The translations under genes and the position numbers were made by a program. Positions 27,173 through 35,418 of a DNA stretch of 64,000 nt are shown in pieces. The notes under the pieces are model-generated. The model did not search any database. It was not told where the DNA came from and was given only the letters and a program-made list of their open reading frames with translations. The DNA lies in contig CASEYJ010000004.1 of the NCBI GenBank assembly GCA_949292175.1, forward strand, positions 178,054-242,053, in the 5' to 3' direction. This DNA comes from an uncultured bacterium (lineage in GTDB: Bacteria > Cyanobacteriota > Vampirovibrionia > Gastranaerophilales > Gastranaerophilaceae). How positions within the stretch are numbered: position 1 is the stretch's first letter; each line of letters begins with the position of its first letter.

Positions 27173-28300
27173 ATGTTTGAAAACTACGCAAATACATTAG
27201 AAAGTTTGAAGGAAGCATCTCATTTACGTTCAATAAAAGATTTCGAACAAAAATCAGGAAAATATATTTACATAAATGGTAAAAAACTTCTTAACCTTTC
27301 ATCAAACAATTACCTAGGTCTTGCTGATAATGAAGATATTACGGAAGAATTTTTAAGCTTTGCCGGAAAAAAATATACCTTTGGAAGTGCCTCCGCGAGG
27401 TTGCTTACCGGGACATTACCGGTTTATAAAGAGTTAGAAAACCTGATTTGTGAATTATTTAAGACTGATGCGACATTGCTTTTCAACAGCGGTTACCACG
27501 CAAATGTTGGCATTAACAGCTCGATTGCAGGAAGTGGAGATGTCATTTTTTCAGATAAACTTAATCATGCCAGCATAATTGACGGAATGCAATTATCAAA
27601 GGGAAAATTTTTCAGGTACAAGCACAATGATATGGATAGTCTTGAAAAACTTCTCATTCGAGAAAGAAATAACTTTAAAAATTCCGTTATTGTTTCCGAG
27701 AGTGTTTTTAGTATGGACGGTGACATCGCTGATTTGGTAAAACTGGTTGAACTTAAAAACAAGTATAAGTGTATACTTATTTTGGATGAAGCTCACGCGT
27801 TCGGTGTGTTTGGAAAAATTGGGCTTGGAGTTTCTGAAGATTTAGGAATAATAAATGATGTAGACTTGATTGTCGGAACTTTTGGAAAAGCAATAGGGTC
27901 TATGGGTGCATTTGTTACAGGTAAAAAGGTTTTAATAGATTACTTGATAAACAAAGCTCGTTCCTTTATTTTTTCGACAGCTTTGCCTCCAATAAATATT
28001 GCATTTTCAAAGTGGATTATTGAAAATAAACTGCCTCACACTTATGAAGCAAGAATGCAAATGCTAAAATTAGGCAAAAAATATGGAAGCGAGAGCCATA
28101 TCATTCCTGTAATTGTTGGTGAAAATGACAAAACCGTAGAATTAAGTAACATCCTGTATCAAAACGGCTATTTCACCCTGCCAATAAGACCACCTACCGT
28201 ACCTCAAGGAACATCAAGATTAAGACTTTCCTTAATAACAGATATTACAGAGAGCGATCTCGAAGGTTTAAGAACGATTATGCCTGCTTATTGTTGCTAA
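27173..28300 (+). CDS. bioF: 8-amino-7-oxononanoate synthase
   Basis: 375-residue alpha-oxoamine synthase: a PLP enzyme joining pimeloyl-ACP (or CoA) and alanine in biotin synthesis. Features: LNLSSNNYLGLADN near the start, GSASARLLTGTLPVYKELE, DEAHAFGVFG and the PLP lysine in VGTFGKAIGSMGAF. The fold is shared with Kbl (2-amino-3-ketobutyrate CoA ligase), but bioG and bioC 1.4 kb away support BioF. Its last 23 bases overlap the convergent paralogue gene at 28278. Confidence 0.9.
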   Translation: MFENYANTLESLKEASHLRSIKDFEQKSGKYIYINGKKLLNLSSNNYLGLADNEDITEEFLSFAGKKYTFGSASARLLTGTLPVYKELENLICELFKTDATLLFNSGYHANVGINSSIAGSGDVIFSDKLNHASIIDGMQLSKGKFFRYKHNDMDSLEKLLIRERNNFKNSVIVSESVFSMDGDIADLVKLVELKNKYKCILILDEAHAFGVFGKIGLGVSEDLGIINDVDLIVGTFGKAIGSMGAFVTGKKVLIDYLINKARSFIFSTALPPINIAFSKWIIENKLPHTYEARMQMLKLGKKYGSESHIIPVIVGENDKTVELSNILYQNGYFTLPIRPPTVPQGTSRLRLSLITDITESDLEGLRTIMPAYCC

Positions 28301-28907
28301 GTTTTGACACAATATAAGCTCCAACGCCAAGCACCAAACCTACTGTCGCACCCAAAATAAGTCCGGCTTTACCCTTAACTTTTTGTTGAGCTTTAATTGC
28401 AGCAAGCAGTCCGTCTGTGTTGCTTGAATTATCTAGTGGAACATTAAAACATTTTTTAGCTTTATCATAAAATTTAGGAAGAACTTCTTCTCCACTTTGA
28501 ATTGCGTTCAATATAGAATCTCTTGTTGAGGTAAATAATTCTACAATTCTGTCGTCCGCATTTTTTAGAAAACTATCCATATCAGCTGCATCATCAGTAA
28601 ATATTTTTTTGTATTTAATCATATATTTTTTTATCGCATCAATACTTGGATTGTCTTCTAGTTTAAGCATGCTTTTGATAGCTTTTTTTGTCTCTTTATC
28701 GGAATCAGTCATATTGATACATTCATTTCTGAATTGTTTGAGAAATTCATCTGTAAATTTGTCATCTTTATAGATTTGTTTAGTCAGATAACCTGCTGCG
28801 CCACCGCCAATTGCACCGAAACTACCCGCAACAACAGCATTTGCAGCAGCATTATTTTTATTCTTTTGTACAGGTTTGTTCTGAATACTATTTACGCCTT
28901 CTACCAT
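28278..28907 (-). CDS. hypothetical two-span protein, paralogue 1
   Basis: 209 residues, family unknown. An N-terminal Lys/Asn-rich segment leads to a Gly/Ala-rich span (ANAVVAGSFGAIGGGAAGYL). Then comes YLTKQIYKDDKFTDEF, a charged helical middle, and a C-terminal span (KGKAGLILGATVGLVLGVGA) ending KQA. ATG 28907 follows AAGGAAG; the longer reading frame upstream is not needed. It is about 50% alike to the next gene and has the same layout, so the two are a tandem duplicate. The glycine-zipper spans recall small pore or membrane-stress proteins, but no function is assigned. Confidence 0.8.
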   Translation of the reverse strand: MVEGVNSIQNKPVQKNKNNAAANAVVAGSFGAIGGGAAGYLTKQIYKDDKFTDEFLKQFRNECINMTDSDKETKKAIKSMLKLEDNPSIDAIKKYMIKYKKIFTDDAADMDSFLKNADDRIVELFTSTRDSILNAIQSGEEVLPKFYDKAKKCFNVPLDNSSNTDGLLAAIKAQQKVKGKAGLILGATVGLVLGVGAYIVSKLSNNKQA

Positions 28908-28920
28908 TTTGATAACTTCC

Positions 28921-29565
28921 TTATGCTTGTTTGTTACTACCACCAAGTTTTGATGCAATAAAAGCGCCAATGCCAAGAACTGTACCTGCAGTTAATCCCC
29001 AGATAAGTCCGGCTTTACCCTTTAATTTTTGCATTGTATGTTGTGCAGCTTTACAAATTTCGTCGTTCTTCATTCCTTCCGGGAATACAAACTTTTTCTT
29101 AGTCTTGTCAAATAAATTCAATAAGTCATCTGGTATTTGGTCCAAAGTTGTTTTAATGTTTTCGTTGAAATCTGTTTTTAAGTCTAAAAAAGCACTCATT
29201 ATTTCATCATCTGATTTTTTCAGAATATCTATTGCGCTTTCGTCACCTATTTTTTCGAGGTGTTTTTTGTTGTTTTTAAAGAACTTTTTGATAGTATCTA
29301 TACTAGGATTATCTTCGATATCATAAAGAGCCTGTAAAACTTTTCTTTCATGTTTATCATCACTTACCTTGGCTAAGAAATCTTTTGCTGTTTCTTTAAC
29401 AAATTCATCCGTAAATTTGCCATCTTTAAAAATTTGCTTTGTTAAATATCCTGTGGCACCACCACCAACAAGCCCAACTCCTCCTGCAATTGCTGCATTT
29501 CTACCAGCATTATCCTTTTTTACCTGTACGGATTGAGGCTGAACATTACCTATACTTTCTACCAT
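28921..29565 (-). CDS. hypothetical two-span protein, paralogue 2
   Basis: 214 residues, sister of the preceding gene: MVESIGNVQPQ start, glycine-rich span (AAIAGGVGLVGGGATGYL), shared block YLTKQIFKDGKFTDEFVKE, helical middle with the conserved IEDNPSIDTIKKF (IEDNPSID versus LEDNPSID), and C-terminal span GKAGLIWGLTAGTVLGIGA. ATG 29565 follows AAGGAAAGG; 62 further upstream codons are open but lack a ribosome site. It is transcribed first of the pair, 13 bases apart. The pair is inserted, in opposite direction, between bioF and bioG. Confidence 0.8.
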   Translation of the reverse strand: MVESIGNVQPQSVQVKKDNAGRNAAIAGGVGLVGGGATGYLTKQIFKDGKFTDEFVKETAKDFLAKVSDDKHERKVLQALYDIEDNPSIDTIKKFFKNNKKHLEKIGDESAIDILKKSDDEIMSAFLDLKTDFNENIKTTLDQIPDDLLNLFDKTKKKFVFPEGMKNDEICKAAQHTMQKLKGKAGLIWGLTAGTVLGIGAFIASKLGGSNKQA

Positions 29566-29665
29566 GCTAACGATACCTTTCCTTACTACACATATATAAT
29601 AAACCACAAACGTATATTTTTTTGCTTGTTTGATGTAGTATGTATCTAAATGTAAAGAGGAAATT

Positions 29666-30331
29666 ATGCAATATTGTTGGTTAAACAAGGTAAATAATAA
29701 GAAATTAATAGTATTTTTTTGTGGTTGGAGTTTTGACGAAAAGCCTTTCAAACACTTACAATTTAATGATTATGATGTATTAGTCGTGTATGATTATACA
29801 ACAATTGAAAATTTAGATAATATTTTTGACGGATATGAAGCATCTTATCTCATTACTTGGTCGATGGGAGTTTATGTCGCATACCTTTTGAGAGAATGCT
29901 TGCCTAAATTTATAAAAAAAATAGCCATTAACGGAACACCTTTTCCTATTGATGACGAACTTGGAATTCCTTTAAGAACTTTTGATTTAACACTAAAATA
30001 TGTTGATAGCGGATTAAAAGGTAAATTTCAACAAAACCTTTTCAAAAATCCTGCGGATTATGAAAAATATCTCTTGAACCCTGTTGGAAGAAGTATTGAA
30101 AATCGTGCGGGAGAACTTGTCGCATTGAATACATTTATCAAAGGTAAAAAGGTTGAATATTCAAAATTTTACGATTGTGCTATAATCAGCGATACAGATA
30201 AAATTATCCCAACACGCAATCAGATAAAATGCTGGGAAACTTTTGAAACCCCAATAAAAATTCTTGATAATGGACATTTCCCATTCTATGAATTTAAAAG
30301 CTGGAATGAAATTATAGAAAAATGCAATTAG
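29666..30331 (+). CDS. bioG: pimeloyl-ACP methyl ester esterase, BioG type
   Basis: 221-residue alpha/beta hydrolase of the DUF452/BioG family, which removes the methyl group from pimeloyl-ACP methyl ester after chain elongation. IVFFCGWSFDEKPF is the family start. The nucleophile Ser is in YLITWSMGVYVAYLL, AINGTPFPIDDELGIP is characteristic, and the catalytic His is in ILDNGHFPFYEF. It overlaps bioC by 10 bases. AGAGGAAA precedes the start. Confidence 0.9.
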   Translation: MQYCWLNKVNNKKLIVFFCGWSFDEKPFKHLQFNDYDVLVVYDYTTIENLDNIFDGYEASYLITWSMGVYVAYLLRECLPKFIKKIAINGTPFPIDDELGIPLRTFDLTLKYVDSGLKGKFQQNLFKNPADYEKYLLNPVGRSIENRAGELVALNTFIKGKKVEYSKFYDCAIISDTDKIIPTRNQIKCWETFETPIKILDNGHFPFYEFKSWNEIIEKCN

Positions 30332-31056
30332 ATTTAAAGAAAATAAAAAAACATTTCCAAAAAAGTATAGATGATTATACAGAAAATGCTGTTGTCCAAA
30401 GATTAATGGCACAGAAACTCACAGCTTTGTTATCTGAAGAACAAAATTTTTTTGATAATATACTTGAAATTGGCTCCGGAGCAGGATTACTTACGGCTGA
30501 ACTTGTAAGACACGTAAAGTTTAATTCATATTACGCAAATGATTTGGTTGAAAAATCTGAGCAGTACGTAAAAAAATATGTTTCTAACGCAAAGTTTTCG
30601 GCAGGAGATTTCCGCAGGATAAAATTTCAAAAATCATATAACCTTGTAGCTTCAAATGCAGTTTTTCAGTGGTTTGAAAATCTTGATAAAATTCTGGATT
30701 TTTGTTACGAAATTCTTGAAAAAAATGGTATCTTGGCATTTTCAACATTTTCGCCTGAAAACTTTAAAGAATTCAAAGCAATCACCGGCTTAGCTCTACC
30801 ATACAAATCAGTAGAAGAAATTACAATGCTATTAGACAAAAATTTCAAGGTTATAGCTGTTCAGAAGTTTGAACACAAGATTAAGTTTGACAATCCGCTT
30901 CAAATTCTTGCGCATATGAAAAAAACCGGAGTAAATTCACTCTCTGATAAAAAATGGGGAATCAAAGAAGTTAAAGAGTTTTGTACAAGTTACAGTGAAA
31001 AGTTTCCGAGTTTGGAACTGACATATTCTCCGATAATTATTGTCGCAAGAAAATAA
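30322..31056 (+). CDS. bioC: malonyl-ACP O-methyltransferase
   Basis: SAM-dependent methyltransferase, 244 residues, that caps malonyl-ACP so that fatty-acid enzymes can build the pimeloyl chain of biotin. Features: HFQKSIDDYTENAVVQRLMA (the usual BioC start), the SAM loop ILEIGSGAGLLTAELV, NLVASNAVFQWFENLDKIL and GILAFSTFSPENFKEF. Coupled to bioG by overlap. The bioG-bioC pair plus bioF gives the pimelate and first ring steps; bioA, bioD and bioB are not in this window. Confidence 0.92.
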   Translation: MQLDLKKIKKHFQKSIDDYTENAVVQRLMAQKLTALLSEEQNFFDNILEIGSGAGLLTAELVRHVKFNSYYANDLVEKSEQYVKKYVSNAKFSAGDFRRIKFQKSYNLVASNAVFQWFENLDKILDFCYEILEKNGILAFSTFSPENFKEFKAITGLALPYKSVEEITMLLDKNFKVIAVQKFEHKIKFDNPLQILAHMKKTGVNSLSDKKWGIKEVKEFCTSYSEKFPSLELTYSPIIIVARK

Positions 31057-31110
31057 AACCGAATATATTTGAGTTATAATAAGTTTGTATTGAAAAAGAA
31101 AGGCAGTTTT

Positions 31111-32112
31111 ATGAGTCAATTAATCGTATCAGGCATGAGACCTACCGGTAAATTACATCTGGGACACTATCTTGGTGTAATCCAAAATTGGGCAGAGTTA
31201 CAACATAAATATGAAAGCTATTTCTTTGTTGCTGACTGGCACGCATTGACAACGAAATACGACAAGACAGAAGAGTTGAAAAATGATGTTTTGAATGTCG
31301 TAATGGATTGGCTCGCATCAGGAATTGATCCTGAAATCTCAACTATATATGTTCAATCTCATATTCCTGAAATCTCTGAATTGAACGTTTATCTTGGAAT
31401 GGTAACTCCTCAAAATTGGGTTGAACGTGACCCTACCTTGAAAGATATGGCAAAAATCCTACGCACTAAAGAAGGACAAAATTCTCAAATAAGCTATGGT
31501 TTAATGGGTTATCCGGTTTTGATGAGTGCTGACATTATGATGATGAATGCACATGCAGTTCCTGTCGGAATTGATCAGGTCGCACACATTGAAATCACAC
31601 GTGATATAGCAAGAAGATTTAACAATATATATGGCAAGGAATTCTTTAACGAACCTCAACCGATACTAAATCATTGTTCTTTGATTTGTGGTTTAGACGG
31701 AAACAAAATGGGTAAATCTTTCCACAATGATATCAAAATTTCAGACACGGCAGAAGAAACAGCCAAAAAAGTAATGACTGCTATAACAGACAGAAGCCGT
31801 ATGAGAAAAACTGATCTGGGACATCCGGATGAATGTGAAGTTGCGTTTAAATATTGGCAAGTATTTGGTACGGAAGAACAAGTTCAACAAGTTCGCTGCG
31901 AATGCGAAAAAGGTGAACGTGGCTGTGCCGATTGTAAACGTCAACTTGGTGCAGTTATGAACGAAAAATTGGCCGAAATTCGTGAAAAACGTGCTTACTA
32001 CGAGTCACACATCGATGAGGTAAAAGATATACTCACAGAGGGTGACAAAAAAGCTCGAAGACGAGCTCAAGAAGTAATAACTGAAGTTCGTGAATTAATC
32101 GGTATGTATTAG
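31111..32112 (+). CDS. trpS: tryptophanyl-tRNA synthetase
   Basis: Class I aminoacyl-tRNA synthetase charging tRNA-Trp, 333 residues. The HIGH-type motif is GMRPTGKLHLGHYLG. The KMSKS-type loop is DGNKMGKSFHND, with Gly in place of the first Ser as in many TrpRS. The frame is open 14 codons earlier (TTG at 31069), but ATG 31111 has AAAGAAAGG upstream and homologues start there. A CxC(x)nC cluster near the C-terminus (VRCECEKGERGCADCKRQ) may bind zinc or an iron-sulfur cluster, as in some anaerobe TrpRS. Confidence 0.96.
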   Translation: MSQLIVSGMRPTGKLHLGHYLGVIQNWAELQHKYESYFFVADWHALTTKYDKTEELKNDVLNVVMDWLASGIDPEISTIYVQSHIPEISELNVYLGMVTPQNWVERDPTLKDMAKILRTKEGQNSQISYGLMGYPVLMSADIMMMNAHAVPVGIDQVAHIEITRDIARRFNNIYGKEFFNEPQPILNHCSLICGLDGNKMGKSFHNDIKISDTAEETAKKVMTAITDRSRMRKTDLGHPDECEVAFKYWQVFGTEEQVQQVRCECEKGERGCADCKRQLGAVMNEKLAEIREKRAYYESHIDEVKDILTEGDKKARRRAQEVITEVRELIGMY

Positions 32113-32118
32113 TAACGC

Positions 32119-32150
32119 AAAGAGGCAACTTTTATAAGTTGTCTCTTTTT
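32119..32150. terminator. intrinsic terminator between trpS and copG-like gene
   Basis: AAAGAGGCAACTT pairs with AAGTTGTCTCTTT (one G-T wobble) around a 4-base loop and ends in TTTTT. Its A-rich 5' side makes it usable on the minus strand too. Confidence 0.8.
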
Positions 32151-32157
32151 ATACCTT

Positions 32158-32346
32158 TTATTCGAGCATATCTTCCAAGAGTTCAGCATTTCTGCTAGCA
32201 GTAGCAGATTGACGAACCTTTTGTTTGTAAATATAAGTTCTCAACGCTTCTCTAATAAGTTCACTTCTAGAACGATTTTCGCCGTCAGCTACATTGTCTA
32301 TCATGTTCAAAAACTCTTCCGGCATTGAAATTAATACTCTTGCCAT
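32158..32346 (-). CDS. ribbon-helix-helix (CopG-type) DNA-binding protein
   Basis: 62 residues. MARVLISMPEEFLNMIDNVA forms the beta strand and first helix of a CopG/MetJ-fold repressor; NRSRSELIREALRTYI is the second helix with its usual SRSELIREALR pattern. Such proteins act as dimers or tetramers on short operators and often serve as antitoxins, but no toxin gene adjoins it. AAAGGAG precedes the start. Its target is unknown. Confidence 0.88.
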   Translation of the reverse strand: MARVLISMPEEFLNMIDNVADGENRSRSELIREALRTYIYKQKVRQSATASRNAELLEDMLE

Positions 32347-32533
32347 AAATGCTCCTTTTTCTCTATAACTTGCCTTGTATATATAAAAACATTTGGATAT
32401 AAAAAAGTGCTAAAATTTATCTACTAAATATATACTAATTTCTAAAGCCCTTTATTGACAGTACTTTCAAGGTAACAATTTAACTTTACATTTGTTAACA
32501 TATCTTATTTGAACATACGAATTCGTAAACTTC

Positions 32534-32561
32534 TTGTATTTTCACAGAAAAATATTATAAT
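32534..32561 (+). promoter_or_regulatory. promoter of the FliI/SctN-type ATPase gene
   Basis: TTGTAT (32534-32539), 16-base spacer, TATAAT (32556-32561). The ATG follows after six bases and no Shine-Dalgarno intervenes, so the mRNA is predicted to be leaderless. Confidence 0.65.
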
Positions 32562-32567
32562 TTTACT

Positions 32568-33920
32568 ATGACCGAATTAAATATAGATAATTCTTGGATT
32601 AATGACGTAAAAGAACGTGTACACGAAAAACTTCAAGAAACTGAGCTTTTCAAATTTAAAGGAACAGTATCAAAACTCTTAGGGTTAACAGTGGAAGTTA
32701 AATTGCCCGGCTTAAAGGTCGGAGATTTGTGCTACATTGAAACAAACACGGGAGAAAGAAAACCCGCAGAAGTTCAGGCGTTCAAAGGTGAAGTTGCACA
32801 ACTATTACTTTTACTTGACGGAAACGGAATCGGGCAAGGGAGTACCGTTATTGCGACAGGCAAACCTATTATTATACCGGTCGGCGACTTTCTTTTAGGA
32901 AGATTGATTAATCCTATGGGAGAACCTATTGACGGGAAACCTATGGATACAACCGGAGCAAGCTGGCGACCTATTGAAGGCCCACCTCCGGGTCCATTTG
33001 AGCGTCCAATTATCACAGAAATATTTTCAACAGGTGTACGTGCAATAGACTCTTGTATGACAATGGGCTGCGGTCAACGTCTTGGATTATTCGCCGGATC
33101 TGGGGTAGGTAAAAGTACTCTTTTGGGTATGATTGCAAGAAATTCCGATGCTGACGTCAACGTTGTAGCGCTAATTGGAGAACGTGGAAGAGAAGTAAAA
33201 GAATTTGTAGAAGATGCGCTTGGCGAAGATGGTATGGCAAAATCTGTTCTTGTTTGCTCAACAGGTGATCAACCGCCATTGATTCGTCAAAAGGCACTTC
33301 TTACAGCAACAGCTGTTTGTGAATACTTTAGAGATCAAGGTAAAAAAGTTTTCTTAATGACAGATACCGTAACACGTTGTGCAATGGCCGGACGTGAAGT
33401 AGGTCTGTCGCTTGGGGAACCTCCTACAATGAAAGGTTATCCGCCTTCAATTTTCTCTTGGCTTCAAAAAGTACTTGAACGTGCAGGAAACAGCCCTAAA
33501 GGTTCTATCACAGCATTATATACTGTATTAATGGAAGGGGATGACATCTCAGACCCTATCGTAGATATTGTACGTGGTATTGTTGACGGTCACATTTTCT
33601 TATCAAGAAAAGTCGCCGAAAGCAATCACTATCCTGCAATTGACGTTTTAGGAAGTATCTCAAGGCTTATGTCAGCAATCGCAACACCTGAGCACAAAGA
33701 GGCTGCTGCAAAAATGAGAAAAATCCTTGCAATGTACAGAGAAAACAAAGACTTGATCGATGTTGGTATGTATCAGCCAGGCTCAAACCCTAAACTTGAC
33801 GTCGCAATTCAAATGATGCCGCAGGTTAACGCCTTTTTGCAACAAAGAACCTCCGACATTGTATCAATGGACACAACTATCCAAACTCTGGTCGAAATGA
33901 TGAAAAACGTCGACATCTAG
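32568..33920 (+). CDS. FliI/SctN-family type III export ATPase
   Basis: 450-residue ATPase of the flagellar/type III secretion family (FliI, SctN, YscN), related to F1-beta. The N-terminal beta-barrel runs to about residue 100. Walker A is LFAGSGVGKSTLLGM (near 175-188), followed by ALIGERGREVKEFVEDAL, Walker B region FLMTDTVTRCAMAGREVGLS and GEPPTMKGYPPSIFSWL. Those last motifs separate it from F1 ATPase subunits. The usual FliI sequence has TRFAMAQRE where this has TRCAMAGRE. No other flagellar or secretion gene is near, so it may belong to a scattered apparatus. It appears to be transcribed without a leader. Confidence 0.88.
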   Translation: MTELNIDNSWINDVKERVHEKLQETELFKFKGTVSKLLGLTVEVKLPGLKVGDLCYIETNTGERKPAEVQAFKGEVAQLLLLLDGNGIGQGSTVIATGKPIIIPVGDFLLGRLINPMGEPIDGKPMDTTGASWRPIEGPPPGPFERPIITEIFSTGVRAIDSCMTMGCGQRLGLFAGSGVGKSTLLGMIARNSDADVNVVALIGERGREVKEFVEDALGEDGMAKSVLVCSTGDQPPLIRQKALLTATAVCEYFRDQGKKVFLMTDTVTRCAMAGREVGLSLGEPPTMKGYPPSIFSWLQKVLERAGNSPKGSITALYTVLMEGDDISDPIVDIVRGIVDGHIFLSRKVAESNHYPAIDVLGSISRLMSAIATPEHKEAAAKMRKILAMYRENKDLIDVGMYQPGSNPKLDVAIQMMPQVNAFLQQRTSDIVSMDTTIQTLVEMMKNVDI

Positions 33921-33932
33921 ATAAACTATAAG

Positions 33933-35357
33933 TTACTTAATAACTTCAATAAAGTCGTAATCCGTCAAATAAGGCAAATGCTCTTCGGTAATCAACTCAC
34001 CAGGAAGCAAAATTGCAATCCCCGGAGGACATTCCGCAATAACTTCAGCAGAAATTCTTCCGATTGCCAAATCCTTCGGAATTGTTTCTTTTTCTGAGTA
34101 AAATGCATCTCTCAAACTCATCTTAATTTGAGGTGTTAGCATTGGCATATGTTTTTTATTTTCAAGATAATAAATATCAGAATAATTTGAACTATCAATT
34201 TTTTGAAGGCACTTAACAAGATATTCCATATCAGCTCTTGTGTTGCCCAAATTTGAAAGTAAAAGTAATCCTGCATCTGATGCACTTTCTACCTCAATAC
34301 CGAAATCAATTTCAAGAATAGATTCTAACCTTTTTCCTGACAATCTGTCATCACGAATAAATATTTTGGTAACATCAGTTAAATATCCAAAGTCAGGTTT
34401 CAAATCGTGAATGTGTTCTAACTGTTCGATTTCACGTCTTAAATATTTTGCGTTAGAGATTGCTCTCTCCAGCTGTTTTCTACCTCTTAGACTGTCCAAA
34501 TTAGCTCTTGCTGCATCAAGACTTGCAAGCAAAATTAAAGACGGACTTGTTGTATGAAGCAACTTCAACGCTTTTTCAACAGCATCAACATCAAGCATAG
34601 AATTTTCTGCGATATGAAGCATAGAACTTTGGCTCATACTTCCGCCGGTTTTATGAAGAGAATGAACAACAGCGTCTGCACCCAACTGCAAAGCAGGAGT
34701 TGGCAAGTGTTTACTAAAATTCCACAAGCACGCATGAGCTTCATCAACAATTAGCGGAACTTTGTATTTTTTACAAACAGCAGAAATAGATTTTATATCA
34801 GATACAACACCCTCATAAGTCGGGTTTGTAATCCATACCATTGAAATGTCATCATGACAAGACAACATCTCTTCGACACTTTCAGGTGTAACATTCCCCC
34901 AAATTCCCCAATCTTCAAATTTCTTAGGGATTAACCACAAAGGTTCAGCTCCTGATATAATCATCCCAGTTAAAACTGAACGATGACAATTTCTATTGGT
35001 CAAAATTCTTTGACCCTTCTTTGTAAGAGCCATCGCAAGAGCGAGGTTTCCTGCAGTAGAACCGTTAAGCAAAAAGAAGGTTTTCTTTGCTCCAAAAGCT
35101 TTCGCTGCAAGCTCCTGAGCTTCTTTGATAGGACCGGTTGCAGGGTGCAACGTTCCCAAATTATCAAACTCATCAGTAGTATCAATAGACAGAGCTTTCG
35201 CACCTATTAGCTTCTTAAATTCAGGCAAAGAACCGTTTCCCTTCGTATGACCCGGAATATGGAACTGATACGTAGGGTTTTCATATGCTTCCTTTAGCGC
35301 TTCAACTATTGGGGCTTTTACTTTAACAGTCCTGCTGTTTCTTGTTACATTTGTCAT
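33933..35357 (-). CDS. Orn/Lys/Arg-type PLP decarboxylase
   Basis: 474-residue fold-type I decarboxylase of the Orn/Lys/Arg family, similar in size to the Bacillus arginine decarboxylase SpeA. The start region has FHIPGHTKGNGSLPEF and TDEFDNLGTLHPATGPI, then FLLNGSTAGNLALAMA. The aspartate that holds PLP is in PLIVDEAHAC, the Schiff-base Lys in VVHSLHKTGGSMSQSS, and the C-terminal domain has ECPPGIAILLPGELI. The substrate (Arg, Lys or Orn) cannot be fixed by eye; a polyamine role is probable. ATG 35357 has no Shine-Dalgarno but has TATATT six bases upstream. Confidence 0.88.
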   Translation of the reverse strand: MTNVTRNSRTVKVKAPIVEALKEAYENPTYQFHIPGHTKGNGSLPEFKKLIGAKALSIDTTDEFDNLGTLHPATGPIKEAQELAAKAFGAKKTFFLLNGSTAGNLALAMALTKKGQRILTNRNCHRSVLTGMIISGAEPLWLIPKKFEDWGIWGNVTPESVEEMLSCHDDISMVWITNPTYEGVVSDIKSISAVCKKYKVPLIVDEAHACLWNFSKHLPTPALQLGADAVVHSLHKTGGSMSQSSMLHIAENSMLDVDAVEKALKLLHTTSPSLILLASLDAARANLDSLRGRKQLERAISNAKYLRREIEQLEHIHDLKPDFGYLTDVTKIFIRDDRLSGKRLESILEIDFGIEVESASDAGLLLLSNLGNTRADMEYLVKCLQKIDSSNYSDIYYLENKKHMPMLTPQIKMSLRDAFYSEKETIPKDLAIGRISAEVIAECPPGIAILLPGELITEEHLPYLTDYDFIEVIK

Positions 35358-35363
35358 AATGAA

Positions 35364-35393
35364 AATATACTATAAAAAAGTCATGAAAATCAA
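35364..35393 (-). promoter_or_regulatory. promoter of the decarboxylase gene
   Basis: On the minus strand, TTGATT (35393-35388), an 18-base spacer, and TATATT (35369-35364), six bases before the ATG. Predicted leaderless. Confidence 0.55.
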
Positions 35394-35401
35394 GAGTTTT
35401 A

Positions 35402-35410
35402 TGATATAAT
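35402..35410 (+). promoter_or_regulatory. extended -10 element of the porin gene
   Basis: TGA followed by perfect TATAAT (35405-35410), eight bases before the GTG start. No Shine-Dalgarno is present. It faces the decarboxylase promoter within a 61-base gap. Confidence 0.6.
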
Positions 35411-35418
35411 TAATATTT

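Noticed and set aside
32347..32533. Possible small RNA in the gap before the FliI-type gene
   Set aside because: AT-rich sequence without a convincing stem-loop or terminator.
32568..33920. F1 ATP synthase alpha or beta subunit
   Set aside because: The GEPPTMKGYPPSIF and GERGREVKEFVEDAL motifs are of the export-ATPase type, and no other atp genes adjoin it.
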